Assembly (NCBI RefSeq): GCF_963082655.1
Contig: NC_081554.1
Coordinates: 92,634,245-92,698,244, forward strand
Source: Stomoxys calcitrans
Lineage: Eukaryota; Arthropoda; Insecta; Diptera; Muscidae
Direction: 5' to 3'
DNA length: 64,000 nt
In this document: piece by piece, positions 32,381 through 43,554 of the stretch
Numbering within the stretch: the first letter of the stretch is position 1
Layout: every line of letters starts with the position of its first letter
Made by a program: the position numbers and the translations under genes
Notes under the pieces: generated by a model
Told to the model about the DNA's origin: nothing
What the model saw: only the letters and a program-made list of their open reading frames with translations
Database searches by the model: none

Positions 32381-35123
32381 ACTAGCTGAACCGGGCCCGC
32401 TCCGTTGGGCCTTCTTTTACTTATTACACAAAATTATCCTTTGAATATTTATTTTCGACAATTAAAGAGCTTTTAGTGAAATATCATGCTACGAAAATAG
32501 TATATGTATATCGCTTGACTAACACTATAACAATATAAATGCCTTTATCAGAATCCCATATGATCTTTATTGGTCTATGAATTCACTCGGAGGGTTAAGG
32601 GTCATTAACGTTTGGATGTTAGGTAAGTTAAGAGTGGTTGTCCATTACAGACTCACTTAGACAATTTTAAATCCATTGTGATACCACAGTAGCAACAGAC
32701 CAAGGCTTCTGGCAGAAATCGAACCCACGACCCCTGCACTGGTAATCCAAGCACGCTACCAACTCGGGTATCGGGGGCGCCCTAACGTTTCTGTGTTAGA
32801 TATACTCCATTCTTAAAAGTCTTTATTTCAGCCCGATATTGTCATGATGTCCGATTTAGGGGTGTTTTCGGGGGTGAGGTGGTTCCCTAGATTCTTGGCC
32901 CTGATAAAATATCAGCATCGTGATTTTCTCTCAAATATCATTTATTTAAACCCCATACTGCCATTGGTTTAAGTGGAGGTTATCAAACCCCCAAAATTTG
33001 AGCTCTTTGAGGGGGTGTTTTGGGAAAGTGGCGGTGCCCCAAACACATGGTCCCACATTTGGATATCAGATTCGTATTATACTCCCAAATACCTTTATTT
33101 GAGTCCCATATTGCGATGATCAGTGAATATTTGCTGTTTGTGGGGTGTTTTGGGGAAGGGATAGACCCCCAGAAAATTGGTCCCGAAAGTGGGTATCAAT
33201 TTCGTACTCTTCACCCCAATATCTTCATTTGAGACCCACATGGTCGGTAAATATGCCCCATTTAGGGGTGTTTTGGGGAGTGGAGTGGTCCCCCAAACAC
33301 TTAGGCCTGAAAATATATCAGCATCGTGCTCTACTCTCAAATATCATTTATTTGATCCCCATGTCGCCATTGACCTCAAAATTGGATATCAAATTCGATT
33401 TCTAATCTCAAATACCAAATGTGGGGCCAAGTTTATGGGGGTCCAGCCTTTCCCAAAACAAGAATTATTTACTGACTATGGAAATATGGGGCTTAAATAA
33501 AAGTTATTTGAAAATATAATACGAATCTGATATCCAAATGTAGGGCCAAGTGTTTGGGGGGCGCCCCTCCCAAAAACACCTCCCAAAGAGGACAAATGTA
33601 CGACCATAGCAATATGGGGCTCAAATGAAATGGGAGTAAAGAACGAATTTAATATCAATATTCGCAAAAAGTGTCTACGGAGCCTAGGGGACTAGGACGT
33701 ATTTGCTCACTATGACAATTTGGGTCTTAAACGGAGTGGATATCGATATTGATAGTATTTAGGGCCCATACCTCAACCGGACATATTTGCTGACTTTTGC
33801 AATAGGGTTAAACCGCTGTTTGTTTGTCGCTTTGTTTGTGTTTTCTTTACTAAACACACAAAAAACGTATCTGATATCTAATTGTCGGACCAAGTGTTAG
33901 GGGGACCACCCCAATCCCCAAAACACCCTTAAATCGGATATATTTACCGACCATGGCAATATAGGACTCTGATATCCGAATCTGATATCCAAATGTGGGG
34001 CCAAGTTTATGGGGGTCCAGCCTTTCCCCAAACAAGAATGATTTACTGACTATGGAAATATGGGGCTTAAATAAAAGGTATTTGAAAATAGAATTAGAAT
34101 CTGATGTCCAAATATGGGACCAAGTGTTTGCGGGGCTGCCTCTCACCAAAAACATCCCCCAAAGGGGACAAATTTATGACCATAGCAATATGGGGCTCAA
34201 ATGAAAGGTCTTTGGGAGTAAAGCACGAATTCGATATCAATATTCGGGAAAAGTGTCTATAGGGCCACCCCACCCCTACAACACCACCCAAAGTATTTGC
34301 TGACTATTACAATATGAGGCTCAAGTAAGGGGGAACACGAATCCGATATATATTTTTAAGACCAACTGACTGAGTGGCCGCCCATCCCCAAAAACACCCC
34401 CAAAGCCGGTAATGTTTGCCGACTATGGAAATATGGGGTCCAAATTAATAGTATATGTGGGTAGACAACATTCTAGGGCACGTCCCACCACCATAACAAC
34501 CCCCAAATAGGACTTATTTGCTCACCAAGACAATTTGGGTCTTAAAGAGAGTGGAACTAAATATTTATAGTTTTTAATGCCAATACCCCAAGTATGGCAA
34601 TATGGGGTTCAAATAAATGATGTATAGATACTTGAGAATAGAGCACGTTTCTGATATATTTTCGGGGCATAGTGTTTGGGGGACCACCCCAATCCTCAAA
34701 ACACCCCTAAATCGGGCATATTTACCGACATTGACATCAATGTGGGGCTTAAATGAAAGGTATTGGGGGGTAGAGCAAACAGCAATTTTTTAGTAACCAT
34801 ATGGGGTTCAAATAAAGGTATTTGGGAGTAGAATACGAATTTGATACCCAAATGTAGGACCATGTATTTAGGGCATCATCCCTTTCCCTAAATACCCCCC
34901 AAAGGGAAAAAAATTTTGGACCATGCCAATATGTGGCTCAAATGAAAGGTATTTGAAATTAGAAAACGAATTTGATAACCTATTTTGGAGCCATGTGTTT
35001 GGGGAATGCCTCATCCCGTAAACTCCCCTTGAACCAATGGCAATATGGGGTTTAAATAAATTGTATTTGAGAGAAGACCACGATGCTGATATTTCTTCAG
35101 GGTTAAGTATCTGGGTCAGCTAG
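32381..35123. mobile_element. Repeat S element 1: satellite-like array with inverted ends
   Basis: The left end ACTAGCTGAACCGGGCCCGC (32381) and right end GGGTCAGCTAGT (35113-35124) are inverted. The interior is a run of degenerate units of roughly 100-130 bp. Each carries an 'aatatggggctcaaatgaaa' core, 'gaatctgatatccaaat', 'gggaccaagtgtttgggg' and a C-rich 'caccccaaaacaccccc' block. A higher-order duplication is visible: 33405-33690 recurs at 33980-34265. No protein is encoded; scattered 60-100-codon frames are by-products of the repeats. A SINE-1 is nested near the left end. Confidence 0.65.
32614..32782 (-). mobile_element. SINE-1, - strand
   Basis: The right end holds the tRNA-like head (GGGCGCCCCCGATACCCGAG on the - strand), with GGTTCGATTTC as B box around 32720. 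The left end is the LINE-1-like tail (ATTGTGATACCACAG inverted, ending with TTAGGTAAG at the low coordinate). TAACGTTT at 32606-32613 and 32783-32790 is the target duplication. Confidence 0.8.
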
Positions 35124-36240
35124 TTTTCTATACATACATATATGATGTTTTACTATTTTAAAAAACAGCAGACAAATTAGTGTAGTGATATCTGCTATTA
35201 GTCGAAATTAAGAAAACGCACCCAAAGACATCCAAACGTGGCATATAGACCAATCATGCCACATCAATAAAAGGTATTTAAGAGTCCCAGTACTTAGTAC
35301 TTGGTCCCAATATTTTTATTTCAGATTCAGGCTCTACGCTCAGTCTGTATCCCCATTTAGGTGGATTTTTAGGGAGGGGCTTTCCGCCTAGGTACTTGAT
35401 CCCAAATTTAAATATATTGGTTTACTATTGAGATACAAAGAAAATGCGCATAAATCGATTTACCCATCTCTGATAAACCTTGAAACATGAGGTTTATCAG
35501 AGGTTTACTCTAAAAAGTTAGGCCCGATAACCTTAACTTAAACTCTTTGGTCTACTCGCCTTATATCATCACTCTAACATGGAGTTGCCCACCCCCCAGA
35601 TCATTGCTCTAAAATTTTTCCATAGTGTTTTTAGAAATTCTCAGTCGCAACTTGCGTTGAGTGAACCATACCCTAATAATTGTATCAATATTTTTCATTT
35701 AATCTATTTCATAACACAAACCAAACGAACAATTACCAAAAATAATTTTTTTGAAAAGGTTGCGACGACCGAGATTACAAGTTATGCCTGAGATGATAGT
35801 AAAAGTGATGATAAAAATGAAACTAGTTTCAATCAACAACCTAAAAAACAGCTAAGAGTTATTTTTGTTTATATATACATAAGTCAATTGCGACTTGGAG
35901 TTTTCCTGTTCCCATTCTACACCTAGTCAATTTTTACTTATCCACCAAAAACTTACAAAACTTCCTTTATGCAATTATATTTTAAGTTAATTGAAAAAGT
36001 TATAACTGTCATTGTGAATTGATGGTGTTTTTTTCCTGCTGTTTCAAAAACTTGTGCGGAAAATAATTTTTTAAAAAATTATAAATTGCTGTGCTTTTTT
36101 CATTACGTTACGCCATGGATTCTTTTTGTTTGTTTGGTAGAAAAATTACATTAGAGTCGACCGAAAAAGAAACCCTTAATTTTTAATTCGCAATTACCAA
36201 CTCAATAGCTTACGATTTCTGAGAGCTTTATATACCCATT
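35124..36240. other. No recognisable gene
   Basis: AT-rich. It contains one clear hairpin at 35468-35502 (separate entry). Confidence 0.5.
35468..35502. repeat. 13-bp perfect hairpin
   Basis: CTCTGATAAACCT (35468-35480) and AGGTTTATCAGAG (35490-35502), with a 9-base loop. Confidence 0.6.
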
Positions 36241-37035
36241 TTTATACCCTCCACCATAGGATGGGAGTGTACTAATTTCGTCATTACGTTTATAACACAT
36301 CGAAATACTGATCTGTTTGATATAGCTGCCACATAAACCGGTCTCGGATCTTGACTTCTTGAGCCTCTAGAGAACGCAATTCTTATCCGACTTTTCTGAA
36401 ATTTCGCATGCGGTGTTTTGTTATAACTTCTAACAACTCTGCCAAGTATGGTTCAAATCGATTCGTAACCACATATAGCTCCCACTTCTTGACTATGACT
36501 TCTTGCGCCGCTAGAGGACGCAATTATTATTTAATTGATTGATTTGCACGAACTGGTTTGATTTGACTTCCAACAACTGTGCCAAGTTTGGTCCAAATCA
36601 GTTTACAACCTGATATACATAGCTCTCATATAAACCGATCTCCTGATTATACTTTTTGAGCCTCTAGAGGACGCCATTCACATCTGATTTGACTGAAATT
36701 TGGTAAAACGACTTCATCTATGACCTTCAACATACTTGTCAAATATGGTGTGAATCGGTCCATAACCTGATATAGCCCCCATATAAATGGCTCTCCCCAT
36801 TTTACTTCTTGAGCCATTATATGGCGCAATTCTTATTCGATTTGGTTGAAATTTTGCACAATGACTTCTAATTTTGTTCTCCAACAGCCAAACCAAGTAT
36901 AGCTCCAATAGGTTCATAACTTGGTATAGCTTCAATAACATAGCAATTCTTATTCATTATATTTTGTTTTACCTATAAAGAGATTCCAGGCAATAAGGTT
37001 CGGCCAGTCCGAACTTAGTTCGCATTTACTTGTTT
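36241..37035 (+). repeat. R-family repeat, complete-looking copy
   Basis: The start TTTATACCCTCCACCATAGG and end 'ggttcggccagtccgaactt...ttacttgtt' frame about five degenerate units. Each is about 145-160 bp, with 'cctgatatagctcccatata', 'aaccgatctc', 'cttgagcctctagagg' and 'ctgaaattt'. The ends are those of the 57700-58510 copy. Non-coding. Confidence 0.7.
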
Positions 37036-37249
37036 ATTTTATATTCTTTTAATTTTTTTCTTCTCAAACTATTTGTTTCTTTTCTCAAACTAGTTTTTTT
37101 TATGTCTCGAGTATTGGCGCCGCCCATGGATTTAGGCAGGGTGTCTTCTCAAGTTAGTTATCAAATAATGATTGTCATTTGGCATTAGGCATTATCAAGG
37201 TATTATTGGTCTAAGACCAAAAGTAGTTAGAGTTTTAACAAATAAATGA

Positions 37250-38197
37250 AACTTTTCGTAGCGAGCTACAAATTTGCGAAAGACCCTTGATATATATTCT
37301 TGATCGTCTCGACATTCTGAGTCGATCTAGCCGTGTCCGTTCGTCCGTCTGTTGAAATCACGATAGCGGTCGAACGCGAAAACCTAGCCGCTTGAAATTT
37401 TGCACAGATACCTAATATTGATGTAGGTCGCTGGGGATAGCAAATGAGCCATATCGGTACAGATTCAGATATAGCTCCCATATAAACCGTTTGTCTCCCG
37501 TTTTGACATTTTGAGCCACAGAAAGCCGCAATTTTTGTCCGATTTGTCTGAAATTTTGAACAAAATGTTCTAATATGACTTTTAACAACTGTGCCAAGTA
37601 TGGTCCAAATCCTTCGAGATTCTGATATAGTTCCCATATAAACCGATCTCCCGATTTGACTTACTGAGCCCCTGGAAGCCGATTTGGCTGAAATTTTCCA
37701 CATAGTGTTCTGTTACGACTTTCAACGGTTAAAATCGGTCAGGAACCTGATATAGCTCCCATATAAACCTATCTTCCGATTTGATTTCTGGAGTTCCTGG
37801 AAGCCGTAATTTTTGTCCGATTCGGCTGAAATTTTGTACATAGTGTTTTGTTATGACCGGTCCAAATCGGTCAATAACCTGATATGGCTGCCATATAAAC
37901 CGATCTCCCGATTTTTGCACAAAGAGTTCTGTTATGACCTACAACAACTGTGATAAGTACGGTTCAAATCGGTCAGGAACCTCATATAGCTCCCATATAA
38001 ACCGATTTAAATAGGTCCGTTACCTGATATAGCTCCCATATAATCCGATCTCTCGATTCGACTTCTTGAGCTCCTGGAAGCCGTAGTTTTTTGGTCCGAT
38101 TTGGCTGAAATTTTTTGACAGAAGTTTGGTATGTTAAATAAGATTATGCCCTTCAACAAAGTTTTCGGCCCGGCCGAACTTAGCACGCTTTTACTTG
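37250..38197 (+). repeat. R-family repeat
   Basis: It begins within the head ('attcttgatcgtctcgacat', 'cgtccgtctgttgaaat'), continues through at least six 'agctcccatataaaccgatc' units, and ends CGGCCCGGCCGAACTTAGCA with 'cttttacttgttt'. Confidence 0.7.
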
Positions 38198-38289
38198 TTT
38201 CTTTTTTTGCTTACTCTTCGAAAGTAGTTATGAATTTGAGATTTCTTATTCTTTGGGTTTGGGTTGCACTCACACCCAACATATCGTTC

Positions 38290-39465
38290 AAGTGTAGAGT
38301 ATTGAATCCATAAAAGGAGCATTTCTTATCCGATTTCGATGAAATTTGGAACAGTACGTTTCGGTAGACCCCAAACTTTTTGTTGAATGTAGTCCAGATC
38401 GGACCATATTTGAATATAGCTGCCATATAGACCGAGCTCACGAAATCGAGTATTGAGACCAGCATTTTTTATCCATTTTCGATGAAAGTTGAAACAGTGG
38501 GTTTTGGTTGACCTCTACGCTTCTTTGAAGAATGTGATACAGGTCGGACCATATTTGGATATAGCTGCCATACATACCGATCTCAAGAAATAGAGTATTG
38601 AGCTCATAAAAGGAGGATTTTTCATCCGATAAAATTTGAAACAGTGTGTAAAACGTCAGACAGCGTCTGCTGCTTCTTTTGAATCTCCTAACGAGTTTGT
38701 AGCAAAAAGCGTCCATGGGAAAGAAAAACTTTGAACGAGAAACTACGAACAACCTTAAATTGGCGGAATGTGCACATTTAATTAAATTTCAATTTCAAGG
38801 CCAGATATAGTTTTATATAGCATATCTCTTTGGATATAATTGTATAAAGCAAATATAATTATATCTGGTCCCATATCCAATTGCATCTACTACCAGATGT
38901 AGTTATATATAGCATCAGATATAATTATATATAATTGGATGTGGGAGATCTTTTTGGATCTAATTAGATCCAACTATATCTTATCCCAGATATATTTGAA
39001 TGTGGCCATATAATAAATTGGTATTACTCGGGATATTGATTGAAATTTGGCACAGACCTGTATTTATTCGATACAAAGGTTCAGTTCTTGCATGGACCAA
39101 ATCGGATTTTATTTTGATATAGCTGCCATATAAACCGATCTGCCGATTTTGGGTCTTAAGCCCACAAAAGCTGTATTTGTTGCTCGATTTCACTGAAATT
39201 TGAAGCAGTGAGTTGTATTAAGGCCTCCGATATCCGATCCCAAAATGATTCACATCGGGCTATATATACATATAGCTTCCATATAGACCGATTTACAGAT
39301 TCGGAGTCTGAAGCCCTCTAAAGCCGCATTTACTATTTACGATTTCGATGAAATTTAAAACAGTGAGTTTAATAAGAGCCATCGCCGCAATATTCAGATA
39401 TAATAAAACAGAATAACAAATATATCGAAATTTCGGTTCGGGCGAACTTAATGTGTTTTTACTTG
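38290..39465 (+). repeat. R-family repeat, variant (R3)
   Basis: Units carry 'tgaaatttggaacagt', 'gatcggaccatatttg' and 'atatagctgccatatagacc'. The right end is 'tcggttcgggcgaacttaat'. At 38800-39000 lies an AT-rich palindromic stretch of 'atataattatatctgg' repeats, probably a separate insertion. Related sequence: 41870-42330. Confidence 0.6.
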
Positions 39466-40500
39466 ATTTATTTGGGGCGTTAGTCGATTAACCGGACCGG
39501 TACTCGCTATCTTCCTTGTTTCCAGTTTCGTGCCAATATCATTTATTTGCAAAAGCTATGCTGTTCAGGCATACGTCTTTTAACGACTTGTTTCCTTATC
39601 CTATAGAAGAGCTTTGAAGGCATCCGGATAATCGCGTCATATTACTACGATGCACTTCGCCTTCTGCTGTAGTCAGTCAGAGTGAGTATGGGGGCTGGAA
39701 TATCTGTGTATGCCAATGGTGTTTGTTTTGTGCTTTGTGTCTCTTGACAAAAAGTTCAAGGCCAATTTAGTGTTCTAAACCTTTGAGCAAGGGAGACAAC
39801 ATTTTCACTTTCTTTTCTTTCATTGCCATGAACAGGCATTTTGGGATTCTCAACCAGTCAGAGGGTCACAATGAAAATCAGTAACTCGCAGTTGAGTTTG
39901 AAGTTTCGAATGGAGAAGGACACTTCGTGGTATTGAGTCGTAGTATAATTTCACCTTTTACACCTACCAAAAATCTATTTCGGGGAGGCCACTGAACGGT
40001 TTGGCCATTAAAAACATTTTTTGTGTTATTATTTTCGTTGTTTGTTTCTTATATTGTGCGACACGTTTGAATTCGAAGTGAAATTAACATCGAGCTGACG
40101 TCGCATTATCAAACCAATCGTTGAGTGTGAGTACAGATTGGAGTGGAGCGGCAGTACGAGTGGCAGTAGAACTGGCGTAGGTGCGTGTTTTTTACTTTCA
40201 TCTAAATTGTCATAATCGGGTAGGTAACGAGACAGTCCACGCTAATTAAGCTCCAAAAAAACACAAGCATCAAAGTGGAAAATTAAAGCCATAAATAATG
40301 CATTTTCCACCCAATGACCCATGGGGGTTTCTTCTAAAAGAAAGTAAGATATGGAATTGGTCATGGCGATGATGTCCTCGTTAGTTATGCGTAAATTATG
40401 AGCAAAACCTAGAAATGGTCCCGAATAGTGGCACGCCAGTAATTAACAGTCTTTTAGTGCATGGATGTGATTTTTGTTGATAACATGTAAGGCAGCACCT
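39466..40500. other. Unassigned, relatively complex sequence
   Basis: No transposon match was noticed. Bases 40080-40190 are GC-richer with several GTGAGT/GTGCGT-like steps ('tgagtgtgagtacag', 'gtaggtgcgtg') and could hold an untranslated first exon of the gene that starts its coding part at 47652. That is conjecture from position alone. Confidence 0.25.
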
Positions 40501-40537
40501 ACTTCTACCATTTGTGCTGCAAATGTAATTGCGTAAT

Positions 40538-40813
40538 TCATGTGAATGAATTCAATGAATTGTGTACAAACACATCGTTGTTTTGGTAATAAACCTGGTG
40601 ACTACAATTGAGACATTTGGAGTCTTGAACGAGAAACGATTTTCGTCCTTTAGTGAACATATCTACTAAAGGCGACCAAAAGGAAAATAGTACTAATCTA
40701 GTATTTTTATTGTGTAATTTATTTAAATTTAAAATACATGCACGAAGTAGTCCACTAGGGAGATATACTCTGCTCATATCAGCTTGTTGTATATAACTGT
40801 GGTTTGGAGGCAA
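40538..40813 (-). pseudogene. Possible LINE fragment (- strand)
   Basis: A 91-codon - strand frame with motifs such as YLPSGLLRACILNLNKLH and KCLNCSHQVYY. It is next to LINE-1 material and may be the C-terminal part of another retroelement, but no diagnostic block is present. I cannot name it. Confidence 0.25.
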
Positions 40814-40819
40814 AAGATA

Positions 40820-41853
40820 TTCGTTCTATTAGTCTGGCATCCTTTATGCTGAAGACTCTAGAGAGGTTAATGGAAATATATGTTGGGGCAAAGATCCTTG
40901 GAGATCGCCTGTCTCGGTAATAGCATACATACGGTAAGGGCAAATCCACTGAAATAGCCCTTCACAACCTAGTCGCTTACATAGAGGATTTTCTCACTGT
41001 CAATGGAGTTTCAACATCAACACTACCATAGGAAAGTTAATTAATAACTTAATAAAAGATGATTTACGGCAGGCATAGGATCTGTAAATATGAAAGATGG
41101 GTTTACTGTCTCCTCTACTTTGGAATATTTGAAATAGCCAATACTCGTAACAATATATTATTGTCTCTGGAAGAAAAAGGTGTAAAAGTGGTGGCGTATG
41201 CTGATAACTTGGCTATTGCGATTAAGGGAAGTTTCCCAGCTTCTTAAGAGATATACTTCAGGAAACTCTTCGTGCGACAGCGAAGTGGGCTAACGAAAAT
41301 GGTCTAGGTGAAAATCCGTGTAGGACGGAAATAATTCTTTTCAGCAGGAGATACAAGTTACCTACAGTGGCATCTGTCTCCTTGGGAGCAGAGAATATTC
41401 CATTTACTGAAAGCGCAAAATTCCTGGATGCTTTGCTGGACGGGGAATTTAATTCCAAGTTCATCATTTTGGAAAGTGAATTCCATAATTATGTGGCCTA
41501 ATATGGACTTGGAGAGGTCTACCACTTTGCTGCCGCTGGCTAGAACAGACCTCTCAGTCATAGTGTCCGTCATTACAGGTCGGATCGCAAAACTGACTGA
41601 AGGTTGACAGACTGAAGGTTGTAGGTAAAGACTTTTCCTGAAGCTGTGAGGATGCCGGAGAAGAAGAGACTATAGAACATCTGCTGTGCGTGTAAGGTTC
41701 TCATATCTTTGAGATCTTACCTGATTTAGCGGATGTGAACATTCACTAGTTGTTGGTTTTTTAAAGCGAAATGGATGATTCAACGGTAGGAACAAGAAGG
41801 CATCTCTTTCTCCTGATCTCGTGGTATCACAATGGACGTCTAATGGAGTCTGA
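40820..41853 (+). mobile_element. LINE-1, internally deleted
   Basis: The + strand holds IRSISLASFMLKTLERLMEI, GKSTEIALHNLVAYIE, then NILLSLEEKGVKVVAYAD with YADN at 41197-41208 where YADD is expected, then EILFSRRYKL (thumb). At about 41478 it jumps directly to the C-terminal segment ('atgtggcctaatatggactt'), so thumb end and RNase H are deleted. The 3' UTR is cut short before its CCTAAC end. Many stops. Confidence 0.8.
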
Positions 41854-41869
41854 ACTTACTAATCCAAAT

Positions 41870-42330
41870 TTTAGCGAAATCGAGTGATGAATTCGTCTGT
41901 AATGCCCTTAAAATCCGAAATTGCCAGATTGGTCAATATGCCAACTATATTTCAATGCGGTTTGATGTGGACCATACTTAGCTCCGATATTGGGGGCTGA
42001 ATGCACCCACTGTTACTAATTTCATCGAAATCCTATTCCGGGAGATCGGTCTATATGGTAGTTATATTTAAATCGTTTTCATATTGGTAGCGAATGTCAA
42101 AGGATTAATGCAAATCATTGCTTCAAATTTGGACGAAATGGGATAATAAAAACTCTTATCGAGGGCTTGAGACCATATATAGTAAAAGATCGGTATATAT
42201 CTAAATAAGGTCAGTGCGAGACCCTATAGCGTTCAGATAAAGACGGGCTAGATACAACACACCGAGCCAAATTTAGGCGAAATCGGGTTATAAACGCGCC
42301 TTTTATGGGCTTTTATCGGCAGATTGTTTG
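41870..42330 (+). repeat. R3-type repeat
   Basis: 'ttttagcgaaatcgag', 'ccgggagatcggtctatatg' and 'aaatttaggcgaaatcgggt' match the R3 variant at 38290-39465. No clear ends. Confidence 0.5.
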
Positions 42331-42419
42331 GTTGGATTACTTTAGTGATTAACGATACTATCGATATTTATTATTAGAAATATTGAATGTTACGAATATT
42401 GATAGTTTCCCAGCTCTAA

Positions 42420-42665
42420 TCCTATGGGAATATCCGGAGAAGAGAATTCTAATACTGAAGGAAAGAAGGAAGGAGGTCAGTATGTCTGTCGGTCATAACG
42501 GGATAGAATAGATGCGGCAAGCGATAGCGTGTACAGGGCTTATGGGAAGGATGATGAGACTTTGGAGCATTTCCTATGTCATTGGCCGGCTTTCACGGCC
42601 AATAGGCTCCAGCACATAGGTATGGACACGATACCAGATTGGGCTAACTTAGGAGTTTTTAGAGT
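42420..42665 (+). mobile_element. LINE-2 fragment
   Basis: 'gaaggaaagaaggaaggagg', 'gtcataacgggatagaat', and a C-terminal knuckle-like stretch encoding YGKDDETLEHFLCHWPAF. The 'gattactggctta' 3' block is missing, so it is truncated at both ends. Confidence 0.7.
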
Positions 42666-42680
42666 AGCACGAAATCCCTG

Positions 42681-42722
42681 AAGTCGACCATCATTGCTTA
42701 AGAAGTCGACCATCATTGCTAA
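42681..42722 (+). repeat. Short tandem duplication
   Basis: GAAGTCGACCATCATTGCT occurs twice in succession, once per 22 bases. Confidence 0.7.
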
Positions 42723-43289
42723 TGATACCCACAAATACATTAATTGACGTTCGAACATGACACGTCGTAAGTGATCGCAGGTATATTGCCAAAGACCTCG
42801 ACAATTACTGAAGTTAAAAGATAGCAATGTGCTATGATTAGCTGGCAACTTACGGCAAATCGTTTTGTTCGGACGGCATGACACAAAATAGCGTTGATTA
42901 TAGCATAACAAAGCATCGCTGTGGGTTTCGATTGATGCCTTCAAAGGACATAAAGACAAAAGAAAAGGTTTCAAAAAGATTTGCCATAGTTCTTTTTTTT
43001 CGAAAAAGGTATTCGGAACCGTATTTTATGTCAACGTTTGAGCACAAATTCCTATGAGCACAAGCTTTAGCGTCCTTTTACAATAGAAATCGTAACCAAC
43101 TATGTATCTATTATTTCTTCTTGAATATAGGTCCTCCATAACTATGACTCACCATTATAGTGTTGTACTCTTAAATACCCCAGCACGGGATAACTGTGAG
43201 TACCACACAGGCTGGAACATTGTGGACGAGAAGCTTAGCTGCGAGATACCGTGCACATCCACAGGTTGCGGATAGAGTAATGCTTCGTA

Positions 43290-43550
43290 CGGAGTAGCTG
43301 CAACGGCAGTCGCGGACAATCAGCGGTATGGAGCGGTGAATCTCAGTGAGAGGCCGGGCGGCACCGGTTCTTCCACAAATACCGAATGCCTATGATGCTC
43401 GATATGACAAGGCGAGTTATTGGCGCCTTTAAATAACCAATGATCACCCTGTTCCTGCAGCGGTCGGTCCTTTGGACCGGAACTAGCTTGCTCACCTACA
43501 GGAGCCTGACGGGGATCGCCATCTCCATATAAAAATGTGGCTACAACAAC
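43290..43550 (-). repeat. Repeat B, long form, - strand
   Basis: It is the inverted counterpart of 9519-9790, with the same order and a right end ATGTGGCTACAACAACAAC. Insertion lies directly against repeat S element 2. Confidence 0.65.
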
Positions 43551-43554
43551 AACT

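Noticed and set aside
32700..32782. tRNA gene on the - strand
   Set aside because: A tRNA-like head joined to the SINE-1 tail with flanking TAACGTTT repeats.
33020..34291. Several 65-107-codon frames on both strands
   Set aside because: They lie in the satellite-like repeat S and repeat with its units; the similar peptides on both strands are by-products of the repeat.
32840..35100. CRISPR-like or other regularly spaced repeat array
   Set aside because: Units are degenerate and directly adjoining without unique spacers, and the window is eukaryotic.
36647..37920. Minus-strand frames of 60-145 codons with repeated peptides (MGAISGY..., RFIWxLYQV)
   Set aside because: They are translations of the tandem R repeat, not a repeat protein; no start, stop or splice support and no expression logic.
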